Positions 48,605 through 60,126 of a DNA stretch of 64,000 nucleotides are shown in pieces. Source of the DNA: Pectobacterium betavasculorum (lineage in GTDB: Bacteria; Pseudomonadota; Gammaproteobacteria; Enterobacterales; Enterobacteriaceae). The stretch lies in the NCBI RefSeq assembly GCF_000749845.1, contig NZ_JQHM01000016.1:1-64000 (forward strand), written 5' to 3'. A program made the translations under genes and the position numbers. Numbering within the stretch: the stretch's first letter is position 1; each line of letters begins with the position of its first letter. A model generated the notes under the pieces. The model made no database searches, was not told where the DNA came from, and saw only the letters and a program-made list of their open reading frames with translations.

Positions 48605-51600
48605 TTAGCCTATCGTCATCAGGCTGGCATTACCGCCCGCAGCAGCGGTATTGATACTTAGAGAACGTTCAATCAGCAGACGCTCCAGTTGCACATGGGT
48701 ATCACCCTGCGTGTAGCCCAGCAGCAGAATAATCGGTCCATCGCGTTCTGCTAGCGCCTCGCTGACCTGACGCAAGCGATCGGCATCCCCATGGTAGATG
48801 ACGCCATGAAAAGACACCTCATCATGCTGTTGCCAGTCATGCGTGAACTGAATGTGCGACTGAACCTCCTCAGGCAAACGGGCATAGAGCATTTGCTCCT
48901 GCTCGCCTTCCGGCCACAGCAGTTTCCCACCCGTTGCCAGCACTGCCGCGGCCTGAATCAGACGATCTTCGTCATTATCTGCCAAACACAATATCCGCTC
49001 ACGCGGCAGCAGCGTGTAGGTATTACTCTCTCCTGTCGGGCCAGCCAACCGTCGCGTTGTTCCGCTGACACTATGCGCTCTGTAACGCTGACACAGCGTC
49101 GCCAGATCGTGACGCTCCCCGCCGATCGCCCAATCTTCCAACGCCTGTAGTGCCGCCAACAGCAATGCTTGAGCAGAGGTATCCAGTGTCGGCTCCCGGT
49201 TCTGCTGTGCGAATTCTGCCGCAAGCGCGTCATCCGGCCGATGTGCCAACAAGCGGTACAGATAAAGCGGCCCACCCGCCTTTGGCCCGGTTCCCGATAA
49301 TCCTTCCCCGCCAAAAGGCTGAACGCCAACAACGGCTCCTACCATATTACGGTTCACGTACTGGTTACCCACCTTCGCCCTGTTCGTCACCCGCTGGATA
49401 GTTTCATCAATGCGTGTATGCACCCCTAGCGTCAGGCCATAGCCCGCCGCATTAATCTGTTCAATTAGCGTATCCAACTGCTGGCTCTGATAGCGAACGA
49501 CGTGTAAAACTGGACCAAAAACTTCTTTTTTCAGCTCATCTATGTCAGTCAACTCAATCAGCGTCGGTTTCACAAACGTTCCCCGCTGCCACGCCGACTC
49601 ATCATGCGGATACGCCGCTTGATACACCGTATGACCTTTCGCCCGCATCGTTTGAATATGTTGATCCACGTTTTCTTTCGCCTCGGCATCAATCAGTGGG
49701 CCGATATCGGTCGATAGTCGCTCAGGATTCCCCATTCGGCACTCTGCCATCGCGCCACGCAGCATAGCCAGCGTGCGATCCGCAATGTCCTCTTGCAGGC
49801 ACAAAAGGCGCAGTGCCGAACAACGCTGTCCGGCGCTGTCGAACGCTGAAGCGATCACATCATTCACTACTTGTTCCGTCAGCGCGGACGAGTCGACAAT
49901 CATGGCGTTCAGGCCCCCCGTCTCAGCAATCAGCGGCGTCAAACGTCCCTGTGGATCTAGCCTGCCAGCAATGCTACGTTGCAAAATTTTGGCCACAGCC
50001 GTCGAACCGGTAAACACTACGCCACGTACCCGTTCGTCGTTCACCAACGCAGCACCGATCGTTTCCCCCTGTCCCGGCAGCAGTTGCAATACGCCAGTGG
50101 GAACACCCGCTTCATGCAAAATACGTACGGCCTGCGCCGCAATCAGCGGCGTTTGTTCAGCTGGTTTCGCCAATACGCTGTTGCCTACCGCCAGCGCCGC
50201 AGAAATTTGTCCGGTAAAGATCGCCAGCGGGAAATTCCACGGGCTAATGCAGACGACGGGCCCCAGCGGACGATAAGTATCATTGGAGAAAGTTTCCCGA
50301 ATCTGCCCTGCGTAATAGCGTAAGAAATCTACCGCTTCGCGTACTTCCGCAATCGCGTTACTGAAGGATTTACCTGCTTCCCGCACCAGCAACCCCAGCA
50401 GGCTTTGCAACTGCTCTTCCATCAGCGATGCGGCTCGATTCAATATTGCGGCACGCTCTGTGGGCGGCGTGGCAAACCAGATGGTGCCAGCATGTACCGC
50501 CGTCGCTAGCGCCAATTCAACATCAGCGATGGAGGCATCGCGAACATAACCCACCACATCGCGCCCATCGGCGGGATTCACCACGGGCTTTTGTTCGCTA
50601 GCTTCGCTTTTCTCTTCAATCATCGGCTCGGCATACCACGGCCGCACCGCATGGCTCAGCAACGCGCTGGAGAGCGAAGCCAACCGATGCTCATTCGAGA
50701 GATCCAGCCCACTCGAATTTTTCCGCTCCTGACCATATAGCTGACGCGGCAGAGGAATGCGGGGATGCGGTGCGCCCATGCTCCACTCCACTTTTGCCAA
50801 CGCCTCTACGCCGCGAATCGGATCGGCAATTAGCGTTTCCAGCGCCATTGACGTATCCGCAATACGATTAACAAATGAGGTATTCGCGCCGTTTTCCAAT
50901 AGTCGTCGCACCAGATAAGCCAGTAACGTTTCATGGGTTCCGACCGGAGCGTAGATACGACACGGACGGTTCAGTTTACCGTCCGCAACCGCGCCCACCA
51001 CCTGATCATAGAGTGGTTCCCCCATGCCGTGCAGGCACTGGAATTCATACTGACCGGGATAATAATTGTTGCCCGCCATGTGGTAGATCGCGCTTAACGT
51101 CTGCGCATTGTGTGTGGCGAACTGCGGGTAAATCAGATTGGGTACGGCCAATAGCTTGCGGGCGCAGGCCAGATAAGACACATCGGTATAAACCTTGCGT
51201 GTGTAGACTGGATAGCCCTCCAACCCATCAACCTGCGCCCGTTTGATTTCACTGTCCCAGTACGCCCCCTTCACTAGACGAATCATCAGACGTCGATGGC
51301 TGCGCTGTGCCAGCTCAATCAGCGCATCGATAACATACGGGCAGCGCTTCTGGTAAGCCTGAATCACAAACCCGATACCGTTCCACCCCACCAACTGAGG
51401 CTCCATACAGAGTTTTTCCAGCAGATCGAGTGAGATCTCCAGTCGATCCGCTTCCTCAGCATCAATATTGATCCCGATATCGTACTGCCGCGCCAGCAGC
51501 GTCAGTGATAACAGGCGTGGGTACAACTCATCGACCACACGATCATACTGCGCACGGCTATAGCGCGGATGCAGCGCTGATAGCTTGATGGAGATGCCCG

Positions 51601-52576
51601 GTCCTTCATAAATTCCACGCCCGTTTGAGGCTTTGCCGATAGCGTGAATCGCCTGCTGATAGGCCGTCAGGTAGGCGGCGGCATCGTGCGCCGTCAGCGC
51701 CGCTTCACCTAACATATCGTAAGAGTAACGGAAGCCTTTATTTTCCCGTTCTCGGGCGTTAGCCAGCGCCTCACCGATGGTTTCCCCGGTGACAAACTGC
51801 TCTCCCATCAGCCGCATGGCCATATCGACACCTTTGCGGACGAGCGGCTCACCGCGTTTACCGATAATGCGGTTCAGAGAATGAGACAGATGTGATTCAT
51901 TGTGTGTCGCCACCAGCTTTCCGGTAAACAATAGCCCCCAAGTTGCGGCATTCACGAAAAGCGATGGACTGTGCCCAAGATGAGCCTGCCAGTTCCCTCG
52001 GCTGATTTTGTCGCGGATCAGCGCATCGCGTGTAGATTTATCAGGAATACGCAGCAACGCTTCGGCTAAACACATCAGCGCCACACCTTCCTGAGAAGAA
52101 AGTGAAAATTCCTGTAGCAGCCCTTGCACAATGCCCGCACGACCATTTCCGACCTTCTGATTGCGTAATTTCTCTGCCAGTCGATAAGCCAGTTTCTGGG
52201 TTAACTGCGACATTTCGTCGGTAAGTCTTGCCTGTTCAAGCAAGATAGGCACCAGTTCACTTTCAGGACGGCGATAAGCAGACGTTATCGCGGCGCGGGT
52301 AACTGACTGGGGAAAAACCTGTTCGGCGAAATCAAGAAAGGGTTGGTGGGTTTCTTCTTCCCGAGATTGCGGCATAATCTCTTCCGCTTCAATGCGGTTG
52401 ATGTTAGCCGATTGAGGTATTTCAGGAGTGTCGAGGCCACTTTCGAGGCGTTCGAGGTAATGGAAAATAGCCTGTTTGATCAGCCAATGCGACGTGCGAT
52501 CAATACGCTGTGCGGCGGTCTTGATACGCTCGCGCGTTTCCTGATCGAGTTTTACACCCATCGTGGTAGAGCCCAT
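48605..52576 (-). CDS. putA: PutA, trifunctional proline dehydrogenase / P5C dehydrogenase / repressor
   Basis: A 1323-residue enzyme that oxidises proline to glutamate at the membrane and represses the put genes when proline is absent. Domains in order: N-terminal ribbon-helix-helix DNA-binding domain (about 1-48, TTMGVKLDQETRERI), FAD-dependent proline dehydrogenase (about 260-610, with the VKGAYWDSEIKRAQ motif), and aldehyde dehydrogenase (about 650-1120, catalytic Cys in SAGQRCSALRLL, Glu in IAETGGLNAMIV). The conserved C-terminal end is SLSINTAAAGGNASLMTIG. I chose ATG 52576 (MGSTTMGVKL), as in E. coli. Divergent from putP. Confidence 0.97.
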   Translation of the reverse strand: MGSTTMGVKLDQETRERIKTAAQRIDRTSHWLIKQAIFHYLERLESGLDTPEIPQSANINRIEAEEIMPQSREEETHQPFLDFAEQVFPQSVTRAAITSAYRRPESELVPILLEQARLTDEMSQLTQKLAYRLAEKLRNQKVGNGRAGIVQGLLQEFSLSSQEGVALMCLAEALLRIPDKSTRDALIRDKISRGNWQAHLGHSPSLFVNAATWGLLFTGKLVATHNESHLSHSLNRIIGKRGEPLVRKGVDMAMRLMGEQFVTGETIGEALANARERENKGFRYSYDMLGEAALTAHDAAAYLTAYQQAIHAIGKASNGRGIYEGPGISIKLSALHPRYSRAQYDRVVDELYPRLLSLTLLARQYDIGINIDAEEADRLEISLDLLEKLCMEPQLVGWNGIGFVIQAYQKRCPYVIDALIELAQRSHRRLMIRLVKGAYWDSEIKRAQVDGLEGYPVYTRKVYTDVSYLACARKLLAVPNLIYPQFATHNAQTLSAIYHMAGNNYYPGQYEFQCLHGMGEPLYDQVVGAVADGKLNRPCRIYAPVGTHETLLAYLVRRLLENGANTSFVNRIADTSMALETLIADPIRGVEALAKVEWSMGAPHPRIPLPRQLYGQERKNSSGLDLSNEHRLASLSSALLSHAVRPWYAEPMIEEKSEASEQKPVVNPADGRDVVGYVRDASIADVELALATAVHAGTIWFATPPTERAAILNRAASLMEEQLQSLLGLLVREAGKSFSNAIAEVREAVDFLRYYAGQIRETFSNDTYRPLGPVVCISPWNFPLAIFTGQISAALAVGNSVLAKPAEQTPLIAAQAVRILHEAGVPTGVLQLLPGQGETIGAALVNDERVRGVVFTGSTAVAKILQRSIAGRLDPQGRLTPLIAETGGLNAMIVDSSALTEQVVNDVIASAFDSAGQRCSALRLLCLQEDIADRTLAMLRGAMAECRMGNPERLSTDIGPLIDAEAKENVDQHIQTMRAKGHTVYQAAYPHDESAWQRGTFVKPTLIELTDIDELKKEVFGPVLHVVRYQSQQLDTLIEQINAAGYGLTLGVHTRIDETIQRVTNRAKVGNQYVNRNMVGAVVGVQPFGGEGLSGTGPKAGGPLYLYRLLAHRPDDALAAEFAQQNREPTLDTSAQALLLAALQALEDWAIGGERHDLATLCQRYRAHSVSGTTRRLAGPTGESNTYTLLPRERILCLADNDEDRLIQAAAVLATGGKLLWPEGEQEQMLYARLPEEVQSHIQFTHDWQQHDEVSFHGVIYHGDADRLRQVSEALAERDGPIILLLGYTQGDTHVQLERLLIERSLSINTAAAGGNASLMTIG

Positions 52577-52632
52577 AGAGTCCACTCCTGTAATGAGAAG
52601 ATGCACATCGGGATACTGTCAATATCGACCAT

Positions 52633-52650
52633 GTTGCAACTTTGTGCAAC
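52633..52650. promoter_or_regulatory. PutA operator in the putA-putP intergenic region
   Basis: GTTGCAACTTTGTGCAAC contains two copies of the PutA recognition hexamer GTTGCA in inverted orientation (52633-52638 and 52645-52650 on the other strand), lying between the divergent putA and putP genes. Autorepression by the PutA ribbon-helix-helix domain is expected. Further degenerate copies may exist nearby. Confidence 0.65.
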
Positions 52651-52771
52651 CTTGTTAACAAATGAAATGGTTGCTGCCCGTAATCATCTTCAGACCTCGT
52701 TCCGGCCTGAGTGATTACGATAAAACACAGCGTCGCCGCGACGGCGGCACGAAAAAAATGTGGAGAGTTAA

Positions 52772-54256
<1,485 letters not shown>

Positions 54257-54264
54257 TCATAACA

Positions 54265-54300
54265 CCCGTGGCACAATCGCTGTGCCACGGGCTCATTTTT
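54265..54300 (+). terminator. Terminator of putP
   Basis: A perfect 10-bp stem CCCGTGGCAC / GTGCCACGGG with loop AATCGCT, followed by CTCATTTTT. It ends within the stop codon of the convergent LysR gene. Confidence 0.85.
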
Positions 54301-55186
54301 ATCCGAAATTGGCTCTGACAGCGTCGACAAAGGTTTTAATTTTAACCGCCGATCGCCGTCCCATCGGCACCATGACATGAACCGGACGGGCAGGCCCGTT
54401 ATAGTCAGGCAGCACCTGAACCAGACGCCCTCGGTCAATCTCCTTACGTAACACAGCCTCTGGCCCAAGCGTGATACCGTAGCCCGCTATCGCAGCATGT
54501 AGCAGCGCATTCCAGTCATTAGCAAAAAGCCTACCTTCTGGCCTAACTTCTTCAGGCTTCCCATCCTTCTGAAATCCCCACCGACAAGACGTGGCGACGG
54601 CGCGTGCACCATAAATAAGGCACGCGTGGTGTGAGAGACTCGATGGGGTATCCGGCGATCCTTCACGCGCCAGATAGTCAGGCGACGCGCAAGCGATCAA
54701 CGAATAAGGCCGAAGCGGCCAGGCTACCATTGAACTATCCGCCAATTCACCGATGCGAATGATGACTTCAAACCCCTCTTCAATGGGATCGACAATGCGA
54801 TCATTCAACGTCAGCGCAATTTGCGTGTCAGGATAACGCGAGAGATAGCGCGTGATAAACGGAGCGAGCAGATGTGATCCCCAGGTAACAGGAGCATTCA
54901 CCTGAATGATACCGGAAGGTGTCACCTGCATTTCACGGGCAATCGCATCGGCGTCCTCCGCTTCGGCAAGTACAACCTTGCAGCGCTCGTAATAGCGCAG
55001 GCCGATATCCGTTAGGCTCTGTTTACGCGTAGTACGGTTCAGTAACCGGACCCCAAGCCTCGCTTCGAGCCATGCCACTTGCTTCGCCACCATCTGTGGT
55101 GAGATGCCCAGTACCTCTGCGGCAGCGGCAAAAGACCCCAACTCCGACGCTTTAACAAAGATGTTCATACTGGTCAGTCGATCCAT
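54299..55186 (-). CDS. LysR-family transcriptional regulator
   Basis: A 295-residue LysR-type regulator of the CrgA/AaeR-like group. The N-terminal winged helix-turn-helix is at about residues 1-60 (MDRLTSMNIFVKASELGSFAAAAEVLGIS), and a substrate-binding effector domain follows. It is divergent from, and 101 bp away from, an NAD(P)-dependent oxidoreductase gene that is its most likely target. The ligand is unknown. The stop overlaps the putP terminator T-tract. Confidence 0.9.
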   Translation of the reverse strand: MDRLTSMNIFVKASELGSFAAAAEVLGISPQMVAKQVAWLEARLGVRLLNRTTRKQSLTDIGLRYYERCKVVLAEAEDADAIAREMQVTPSGIIQVNAPVTWGSHLLAPFITRYLSRYPDTQIALTLNDRIVDPIEEGFEVIIRIGELADSSMVAWPLRPYSLIACASPDYLAREGSPDTPSSLSHHACLIYGARAVATSCRWGFQKDGKPEEVRPEGRLFANDWNALLHAAIAGYGITLGPEAVLRKEIDRGRLVQVLPDYNGPARPVHVMVPMGRRSAVKIKTFVDAVRANFG

Positions 55187-55287
55187 GATTCGCTCATATT
55201 TGTTGTTTGTTTTATCTTAAAAGCACGATTTATCTTCAAATTGTAGGCAATTAAGATTCTCTTCTCAAAAGCATTAAGGAGAAAAGG

Positions 55288-55914
55288 ATGAAAATTGGCA
55301 TTATTGGCGCAGGCTTTGTTGGGCGGGCGATAGCGAAACTAGCGCTTCAGAACGGTCATCAGGTCATGCTCAGCAACTCGCGCGATCCCCAGTCGCTTTT
55401 CAGCCTCCGTCCCATGATCGGCTGCGATATCGGCACCGCCACTCAGGCAGCACTATTTGGCGACATTATCGTGATCGCTGTTCCCTTTACAGCCATCGAT
55501 AAGCTCCCTGAGCAGGCTTTACAGGGCAAATCCGTCGTCGATGCCGTCAACTACTATACCGAGCGTGATGGCGAGGTAACCGCACTTGATACGCGCAGTA
55601 CTACCACCAGCGAACTACTGGCTGGTTATTTACCAGGCGCAAAGATTACCAAAGCATTCAATGCCATTCCTATGACGCAGCTTGAAAGTGATGGTTTACC
55701 TGCGGGTTCTACTCATCGCCGGGCGCTACCGATTGCGGGTGATCATGAGCAGGAAAAAGCCATGGTGGCCGAACTCTATGATGCCTTCGGGTTTGATGTC
55801 GTCGATGCAGGAAAATTGTCTGAAGGATGGCGCTTTGAAAGGAACATGCCGTCTTACTGTGTACGTATGACAAAGGCTGAATTGACCAATGCGCTGGCAC
55901 TTTCCTCACGCTAA
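55288..55914 (+). CDS. NAD(P)-binding oxidoreductase, F420-dependent-NADP-reductase-like
   Basis: A 208-residue cytoplasmic Rossmann-fold protein. The dinucleotide-binding motif GIIGAGFVGRAIAKLA is at residues 4-19 and the NSRDP segment follows strand 2. A conserved AVPFTAI and the KAFNAIPMTQL segment are typical of the NADPH-dependent F420 reductase / YrbE-like family (PF03807 N-terminal domain). Enterobacteria lack F420, so it probably reduces another substrate. SD AAGGAGAAAAGG precedes ATG 55288. It is paired with the divergent LysR regulator. Confidence 0.82.
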   Translation: MKIGIIGAGFVGRAIAKLALQNGHQVMLSNSRDPQSLFSLRPMIGCDIGTATQAALFGDIIVIAVPFTAIDKLPEQALQGKSVVDAVNYYTERDGEVTALDTRSTTTSELLAGYLPGAKITKAFNAIPMTQLESDGLPAGSTHRRALPIAGDHEQEKAMVAELYDAFGFDVVDAGKLSEGWRFERNMPSYCVRMTKAELTNALALSSR

Positions 55915-55964
55915 AACAGCCGATACGTGACGTAGATAGCGCAGGCTAAGTGATAACGACGGAT

Positions 55965-55994
55965 AAAAAAATGCTGCTCCCAAGGGAGCAGCAT
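55965..55994 (-). terminator. Terminator of ilvC
   Basis: On the minus strand GATGCTGCTCCC-TTGGGAGCAGCAT is an almost perfect hairpin followed by TTTTTTT. It lies 38 bp past the ilvC stop. Confidence 0.88.
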
Positions 55995-56031
55995 CGCAAT
56001 CATCGTGTTTCGGTGAACGTAAAAGCGAACA

Positions 56032-57510
56032 TTAACCTGCGACAGCGATACGCTTCATGTCTTTCATGTAGCCGCGCAGCTTGTGGCCCACGGTTTCGAT
56101 CGGATGGTTACGAATAGCTTCGTTAACATCACGCAGTTGCGCGTTGTCCACTTCAGTGCCCGCGACAGCTTTGCCCAGATCGCCCGGTTGCAGAGATGCC
56201 ATGAACGCCTCTTTCAGCAACGGAACAGCAGCGTTAGCAAACAGGTAGTTACCGTATTCTGCGGTATCTGAGATAACCACGTTCATTTCATACAGACGCT
56301 TACGCGCGATGGTGTTGGCGATCAGCGGCAGCTCATGCAGTGATTCGTAGTAAGCCGATTCTTCGATAATGCCGGAGCTCACCATGGTTTCAAACGCCAG
56401 CTCAACGCCCGCTTTTACCATCGCAACCATCAGCACGCCGTTATCAAAGTATTCCTGCTCAGCGATTTTACCGTCGAACTGCGGTGCGTTTTCGAACGCG
56501 GTTTTACCGGTCTCTTCACGCCAGGTCAGCAGTTTCACGTCATCGTTCGCCCAGTCAGCCATCATGCCGCCGGAGAATTCACCGGAGATGATGTCATCCA
56601 TGTGTTTCTGGAACAGCGGAGCCATAATGTCTTTCAGTTGCTCAGACAGTGCATAAGCGCGCAGTTTCGCCGGGTTAGACAGGCGATCCATCATCAGCGT
56701 AATACCCCCCTGCTTCAGCGCTTCGGTGATGGTTTCCCAGCCGAACTGAATCAGTTTTTCTGCATACGCAGGATCGGTGCCTTCGGAAACCAGTTTGTCG
56801 AAGCCCAGCAGAGAACCGGCCTGCAACATACCACACAGGATAGTTTGCTCACCCATCAGGTCAGATTTCACTTCTGCAACAAAAGAGGATTGCAGGACGC
56901 CAGCACGGTGACCGCCAGTTGCCGCAGCCCAGGCTTTGGCGATTGCCATGCCTTCGCCTTTTGGATCGTTTTCAGGGTGAACCGCGATCAGCGTCGGTAC
57001 ACCAAAACCACGTTTGTATTCTTCACGCACTTCCGTACCTGGGCACTTCGGTGCCACCATCACTACGGTAATGTCTTTACGGATTTGCTCGCCGACTTCA
57101 ACAATGTTGAAACCGTGAGAGTAGCCCAGCGCTGCGCCCTGTTTCATCAGCGGCTGTACTGCCTGAACCACTGCGGAGTGCTGTTTGTCCGGCGTCAGGT
57201 TAACGATCAGATCGGCCTGCGGGATCAGATCTTCGTAAGTACCAACGGTGAAACCGTTTTCGGTCGCTTTGCGCCATGAAGCACGTTTTTCGGCAATGGC
57301 TTCAGCACGCAGGGCATAAGCGATATCCAGACCAGAATCGCGCATGTTCAGACCCTGATTCAGACCCTGAGCACCACAACCGACGATCACCACTTTTTTC
57401 CCTTTCAGGTAGCTCGCCTCATCGGCAAATTCATCACGCCCCATAAAGCGGCACTTGCCCAATTGATCCAGCTGCTGACGCAGGTTTAATGTGTTGAAAT
57501 AGTTAGCCAT
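56032..57510 (-). CDS. ilvC: IlvC, ketol-acid reductoisomerase (class II)
   Basis: A 492-residue NADPH- and Mg2+-dependent enzyme of isoleucine, valine and pantothenate synthesis. It is the long class II form of enterobacteria, with a duplicated C-terminal knotted domain. The NADPH-binding loop [17 protein letters not shown] is near residues 45-61, and the metal-binding acidic residues lie in the [11 protein letters not shown] block. Divergent from ilvY, which activates it in the presence of acetolactate-type inducers. Confidence 0.98.
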   Translation of the reverse strand: MANYFNTLNLRQQLDQLGKCRFMGRDEFADEASYLKGKKVVIVGCGAQGLNQGLNMRDSGLDIAYALRAEAIAEKRASWRKATENGFTVGTYEDLIPQADLIVNLTPDKQHSAVVQAVQPLMKQGAALGYSHGFNIVEVGEQIRKDITVVMVAPKCPGTEVREEYKRGFGVPTLIAVHPENDPKGEGMAIAKAWAAATGGHRAGVLQSSFVAEVKSDLMGEQTILCGMLQAGSLLGFDKLVSEGTDPAYAEKLIQFGWETITEALKQGGITLMMDRLSNPAKLRAYALSEQLKDIMAPLFQKHMDDIISGEFSGGMMADWANDDVKLLTWREETGKTAFENAPQFDGKIAEQEYFDNGVLMVAMVKAGVELAFETMVSSGIIEESAYYESLHELPLIANTIARKRLYEMNVVISDTAEYGNYLFANAAVPLLKEAFMASLQPGDLGKAVAGTEVDNAQLRDVNEAIRNHPIETVGHKLRGYMKDMKRIAVAG

Positions 57511-57604
57511 GTCGTGCTCCGTATACGGTTTTGTTTGTCTGTTATTCAGAAAAGGATTCCCGCCAGATGGGAATTCACTATGACCCCATCATATGACAGG
57601 AATT

Positions 57605-57655
57605 GCGTTGCTGAAATTGATATATTAGCAACGTCACATTGCACTATTTGCAAGA
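57605..57655. promoter_or_regulatory. Probable IlvY operator region between ilvC and ilvY
   Basis: An inverted repeat CGTTGCT-N14-AGCAACG (57606-57633) is followed by ATTGCAC-TATTTGCAA (57638-57653). TTGC/GCAA half-sites of this kind are what I recall for the two IlvY operators in the E. coli ilvY-ilvC region. They overlap the ilvY promoter side, 25-75 bp before its start codon. Confidence 0.5.
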
Positions 57656-57676
57656 TAAAAACGGGGCCTGCATCGC

Positions 57677-58567
57677 ATGGATTTACGTGATCTCAAATTA
57701 TTCCTGCATCTGGCAGAAAGCCGACACTTTGGCCGTACTGCCAAGGCGATGCACATCAGCCCATCCACGCTGTCACGGCAAATTCAGCGGCTGGAAGAGG
57801 ATTTAGGGCAAACGCTGTTTCTGCGCGATAACCGTACCGTGCAGCTCACCGATGCCGGAGAGCACCTGAAGCTGTTCGCTCAGCAAACGCTGCTGCAATA
57901 CCAACAGCTACGCCACACGATAGACCCGCACGGGCCGTCATTAAGCGGAGAACTGCGGATCTTCTGTTCCGTCACCGCCGCCTACAGCCATCTGCCGCCG
58001 ATTCTCGATCGCTTCCGAGCGCTGCATCCGCTGGTGGAAATTAAACTGACAACTGGCGATGCTGCCGATGCCGTTGAGAAAATTCAGTCGAATGATGGGG
58101 ATTTGGGGATTGCAGGACGCCCGGAAGCGCTACCTACGAGCGTTGACTTCATGCCGCTCGATAAACTGCCTCTGGCGCTGATTATCCCAGCACTTCTCTG
58201 CCCCGTGCAATCGCTGGTGCGCCAATCCGACCCGGACTGGTCGCAGATTCCGTTCATCCTGCCGGAACACGGCCCGGTGCGTAAGCGTATCGATCAGTGG
58301 TTCCGCCGCCACCGCATCACCAATCCACAGATTTACGCCACCATCTCCGGGCATGAAGCGATGGTATCAATGGTCGCGCTGGGCTGTGGCATCGCGTTGA
58401 TTCCAAACGTCGTACTGGAGAACAGCCCTGAACCGGTACGCAACCGTGTCTCTGTCTTTATCGAACAGGTGATGGAACCGCTTGAGCTGGGCGTCTGCGT
58501 ACAGAAAAAACGGCTTAGCGAACCGCTAATTTCCGCCTTTTGGGACATATTACAGGACACACCATGA
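57677..58567 (+). CDS. ilvY: IlvY, LysR-type activator of ilvC
   Basis: A 296-residue LysR regulator. Helix-turn-helix residues are about 1-60 (MDLRDLKLFLHLAESRHFGRTAKAMHISPSTLSRQ; beginning as E. coli IlvY). It binds the ilvY-ilvC operators and activates ilvC with acetolactate or acetohydroxybutyrate. Its stop overlaps the next gene's ATG (ATGA), so the downstream LprI-like gene is translationally coupled to it. Confidence 0.95.
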   Translation: MDLRDLKLFLHLAESRHFGRTAKAMHISPSTLSRQIQRLEEDLGQTLFLRDNRTVQLTDAGEHLKLFAQQTLLQYQQLRHTIDPHGPSLSGELRIFCSVTAAYSHLPPILDRFRALHPLVEIKLTTGDAADAVEKIQSNDGDLGIAGRPEALPTSVDFMPLDKLPLALIIPALLCPVQSLVRQSDPDWSQIPFILPEHGPVRKRIDQWFRRHRITNPQIYATISGHEAMVSMVALGCGIALIPNVVLENSPEPVRNRVSVFIEQVMEPLELGVCVQKKRLSEPLISAFWDILQDTP

Positions 58568-59364
58568 AGATAGCCTTCATTGTCATCGCCGCCGCAGGGA
58601 TGACGCTCGCCTCTCTCAGCCACCCTGCGCAAGCCGCCAGTTTCCCCTGTGAAAAAGCCGCCTCTGTGCAGGAAAAGCTGATTTGCGCCAGCCCGTTGCT
58701 CGGGCAACTAGATGAAGAACTGGCGCAAGCATGGAAAATATCCCGCGCGTCTCTGACGACGTACGGCAACAGCGCGCCGTGGGAGAAAATGCTCAACCAG
58801 TTTCAGCGTAGCTGGCTTACCACGCGCGATCAATGCAAAGACGAGGACTGCCTGCGACAGCGTTATCAGCAGCAGTTAAATCGGCTGCGCTACCTAAATG
58901 ACATTGCGCAGCACGCTTTACCTTCACCGATTACCCCAGTGAAAAGTACGTCCTGTTTCCACGGTTCGTTCAGCTATACATATGTGATGTCAGGGCTTTC
59001 CGCCGAGGAGTACCGCGATCTGGGGGATTATTTTCGAGAAATGTATGACCAAAAAGCACCCTACCACGCCGTCAGCCTGACGATGACCAACCAACGTGGC
59101 AAGATTGAGGGCGGTGCTTCCATTGCATTCCGCTACGGTAACAAGCTGGATGATTCCGACTTCACCGCCCGTCAGATGAGCGATAGGCAAGCCATTGGCA
59201 AAGGTGAAAGCAGCTTCGGTCAGCAGGTGAAAATACTGCTCACCTGCATTGACGATGATCATCTGCAAATCGCCACCTTCGGCAGCAACCAGGAGGAAGG
59301 CTACCTGTTTAACTATCTGTTGGAGCGCGATGAAATTCCACTGAAGCAGGAACGAACACCGTAG
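58564..59364 (+). CDS. Exported LprI-like (DUF1311) protein
   Basis: A 266-residue protein with a signal peptide (about residues 1-24, cleavage near AQA-ASF). The N-terminal half (about 25-120) has the LprI/DUF1311 pattern: a Cys pair, LICASPLLGQLDEELAQAW, and an FQRSWLTTRDQC segment. This is the family of periplasmic lysozyme-inhibitor-like proteins. The C-terminal half (about 130-266) matches nothing I recognise. The start is ATG 58564, in ATGA overlap with the ilvY stop. Function is unknown; a periplasmic or lipid-anchored envelope role is likely from the signal peptide. Confidence 0.78.
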   Translation: MKIAFIVIAAAGMTLASLSHPAQAASFPCEKAASVQEKLICASPLLGQLDEELAQAWKISRASLTTYGNSAPWEKMLNQFQRSWLTTRDQCKDEDCLRQRYQQQLNRLRYLNDIAQHALPSPITPVKSTSCFHGSFSYTYVMSGLSAEEYRDLGDYFREMYDQKAPYHAVSLTMTNQRGKIEGGASIAFRYGNKLDDSDFTARQMSDRQAIGKGESSFGQQVKILLTCIDDDHLQIATFGSNQEEGYLFNYLLERDEIPLKQERTP

Positions 59365-59382
59365 CGTTAGCGAGCTCTGGCT

Positions 59383-60126
59383 CTAGCGTTCAAACCACTT
59401 ATCCGCCGAAAATGCCCGCGTATCGAGCTCTGCTTCCTGCGCGGCTTTCTTCATGGTTTCAATATTCATCAGGTAATGATAGAGCGGTTCAAGCTGGGTA
59501 AACCCCTGAGACAGAACTGCTACGAGGTCACCGGAAAACAGCGCTTCCATATCCTGCCGGGTACATATCGCGGCAAACGATTTACGGTTATACCAGTTAG
59601 CTAATTCCGGCTCCTGGTCTTTAATCAGCGGGCGTTTATAACTTTCGCCCTCCAGCGTGAAGGTATTTCCCAGACAGCTTGCAACCTCAAGAAACTGCGG
59701 TGAATTACCACGCAGCGTCTGACGAAACAAATCCATCGTATTCCGCGTCGCACTGTAATAGCCAAGCCCGTAGCGCCAGGTGTCCGGCGTGATTTCAAAG
59801 AAATACACCGGCGCGTCCGTCCAGTCTTTACGAGTACGTTTGAAAGTGAGCCACATATGGCTGCGATAGCGGGATTTATCGTGAGAAAAACGCGTGTCGC
59901 GGTGAATACGGGAGAGCGTTTTGCCGATGGCAGGACGCGTTTCAAAGTGGTCGTCAATTTGTAACATGGTCAGACTGAGTTCATCCACCAGCGTGCGGAA
60001 TGGCGCAACCAGTTGCTCATCGTAAAGCGCACGATGCTCGTCAAACCACGCTTTATCGTTGTACTGACGCACCTGCTGAAGAAACGTTAACCCCGCTTGA
60101 GAAAAGCCCGTGAACTGCGTTGCCAT
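59383..60126 (-). CDS. DUF2461 domain-containing protein
   Basis: A 247-residue cytoplasmic protein of family DUF2461 (TIGR02453). Recognisable blocks are FLQQVRQYNDKAWFDEHRALYDEQ near the N-terminus, the RIHRDTRFSHDKSRYRSHMW core and YFFEITPDTWRYGLGYY. No biochemical function is known. I chose ATG 60126 by family start. Its first 19 codons and its leader lie in a 130-bp direct repeat, copied again at 62261-62390, so a truncated duplicate of this gene lies beyond the T6SS islet. Confidence 0.85.
   Translation of the reverse strand: MATQFTGFSQAGLTFLQQVRQYNDKAWFDEHRALYDEQLVAPFRTLVDELSLTMLQIDDHFETRPAIGKTLSRIHRDTRFSHDKSRYRSHMWLTFKRTRKDWTDAPVYFFEITPDTWRYGLGYYSATRNTMDLFRQTLRGNSPQFLEVASCLGNTFTLEGESYKRPLIKDQEPELANWYNRKSFAAICTRQDMEALFSGDLVAVLSQGFTQLEPLYHYLMNIETMKKAAQEAELDTRAFSADKWFER

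Noticed and set aside
52577-52606. Longer putA start at 52606
   Set aside because: The ten extra residues are not in PutA proteins, and the ribbon-helix-helix begins correctly from ATG 52576.
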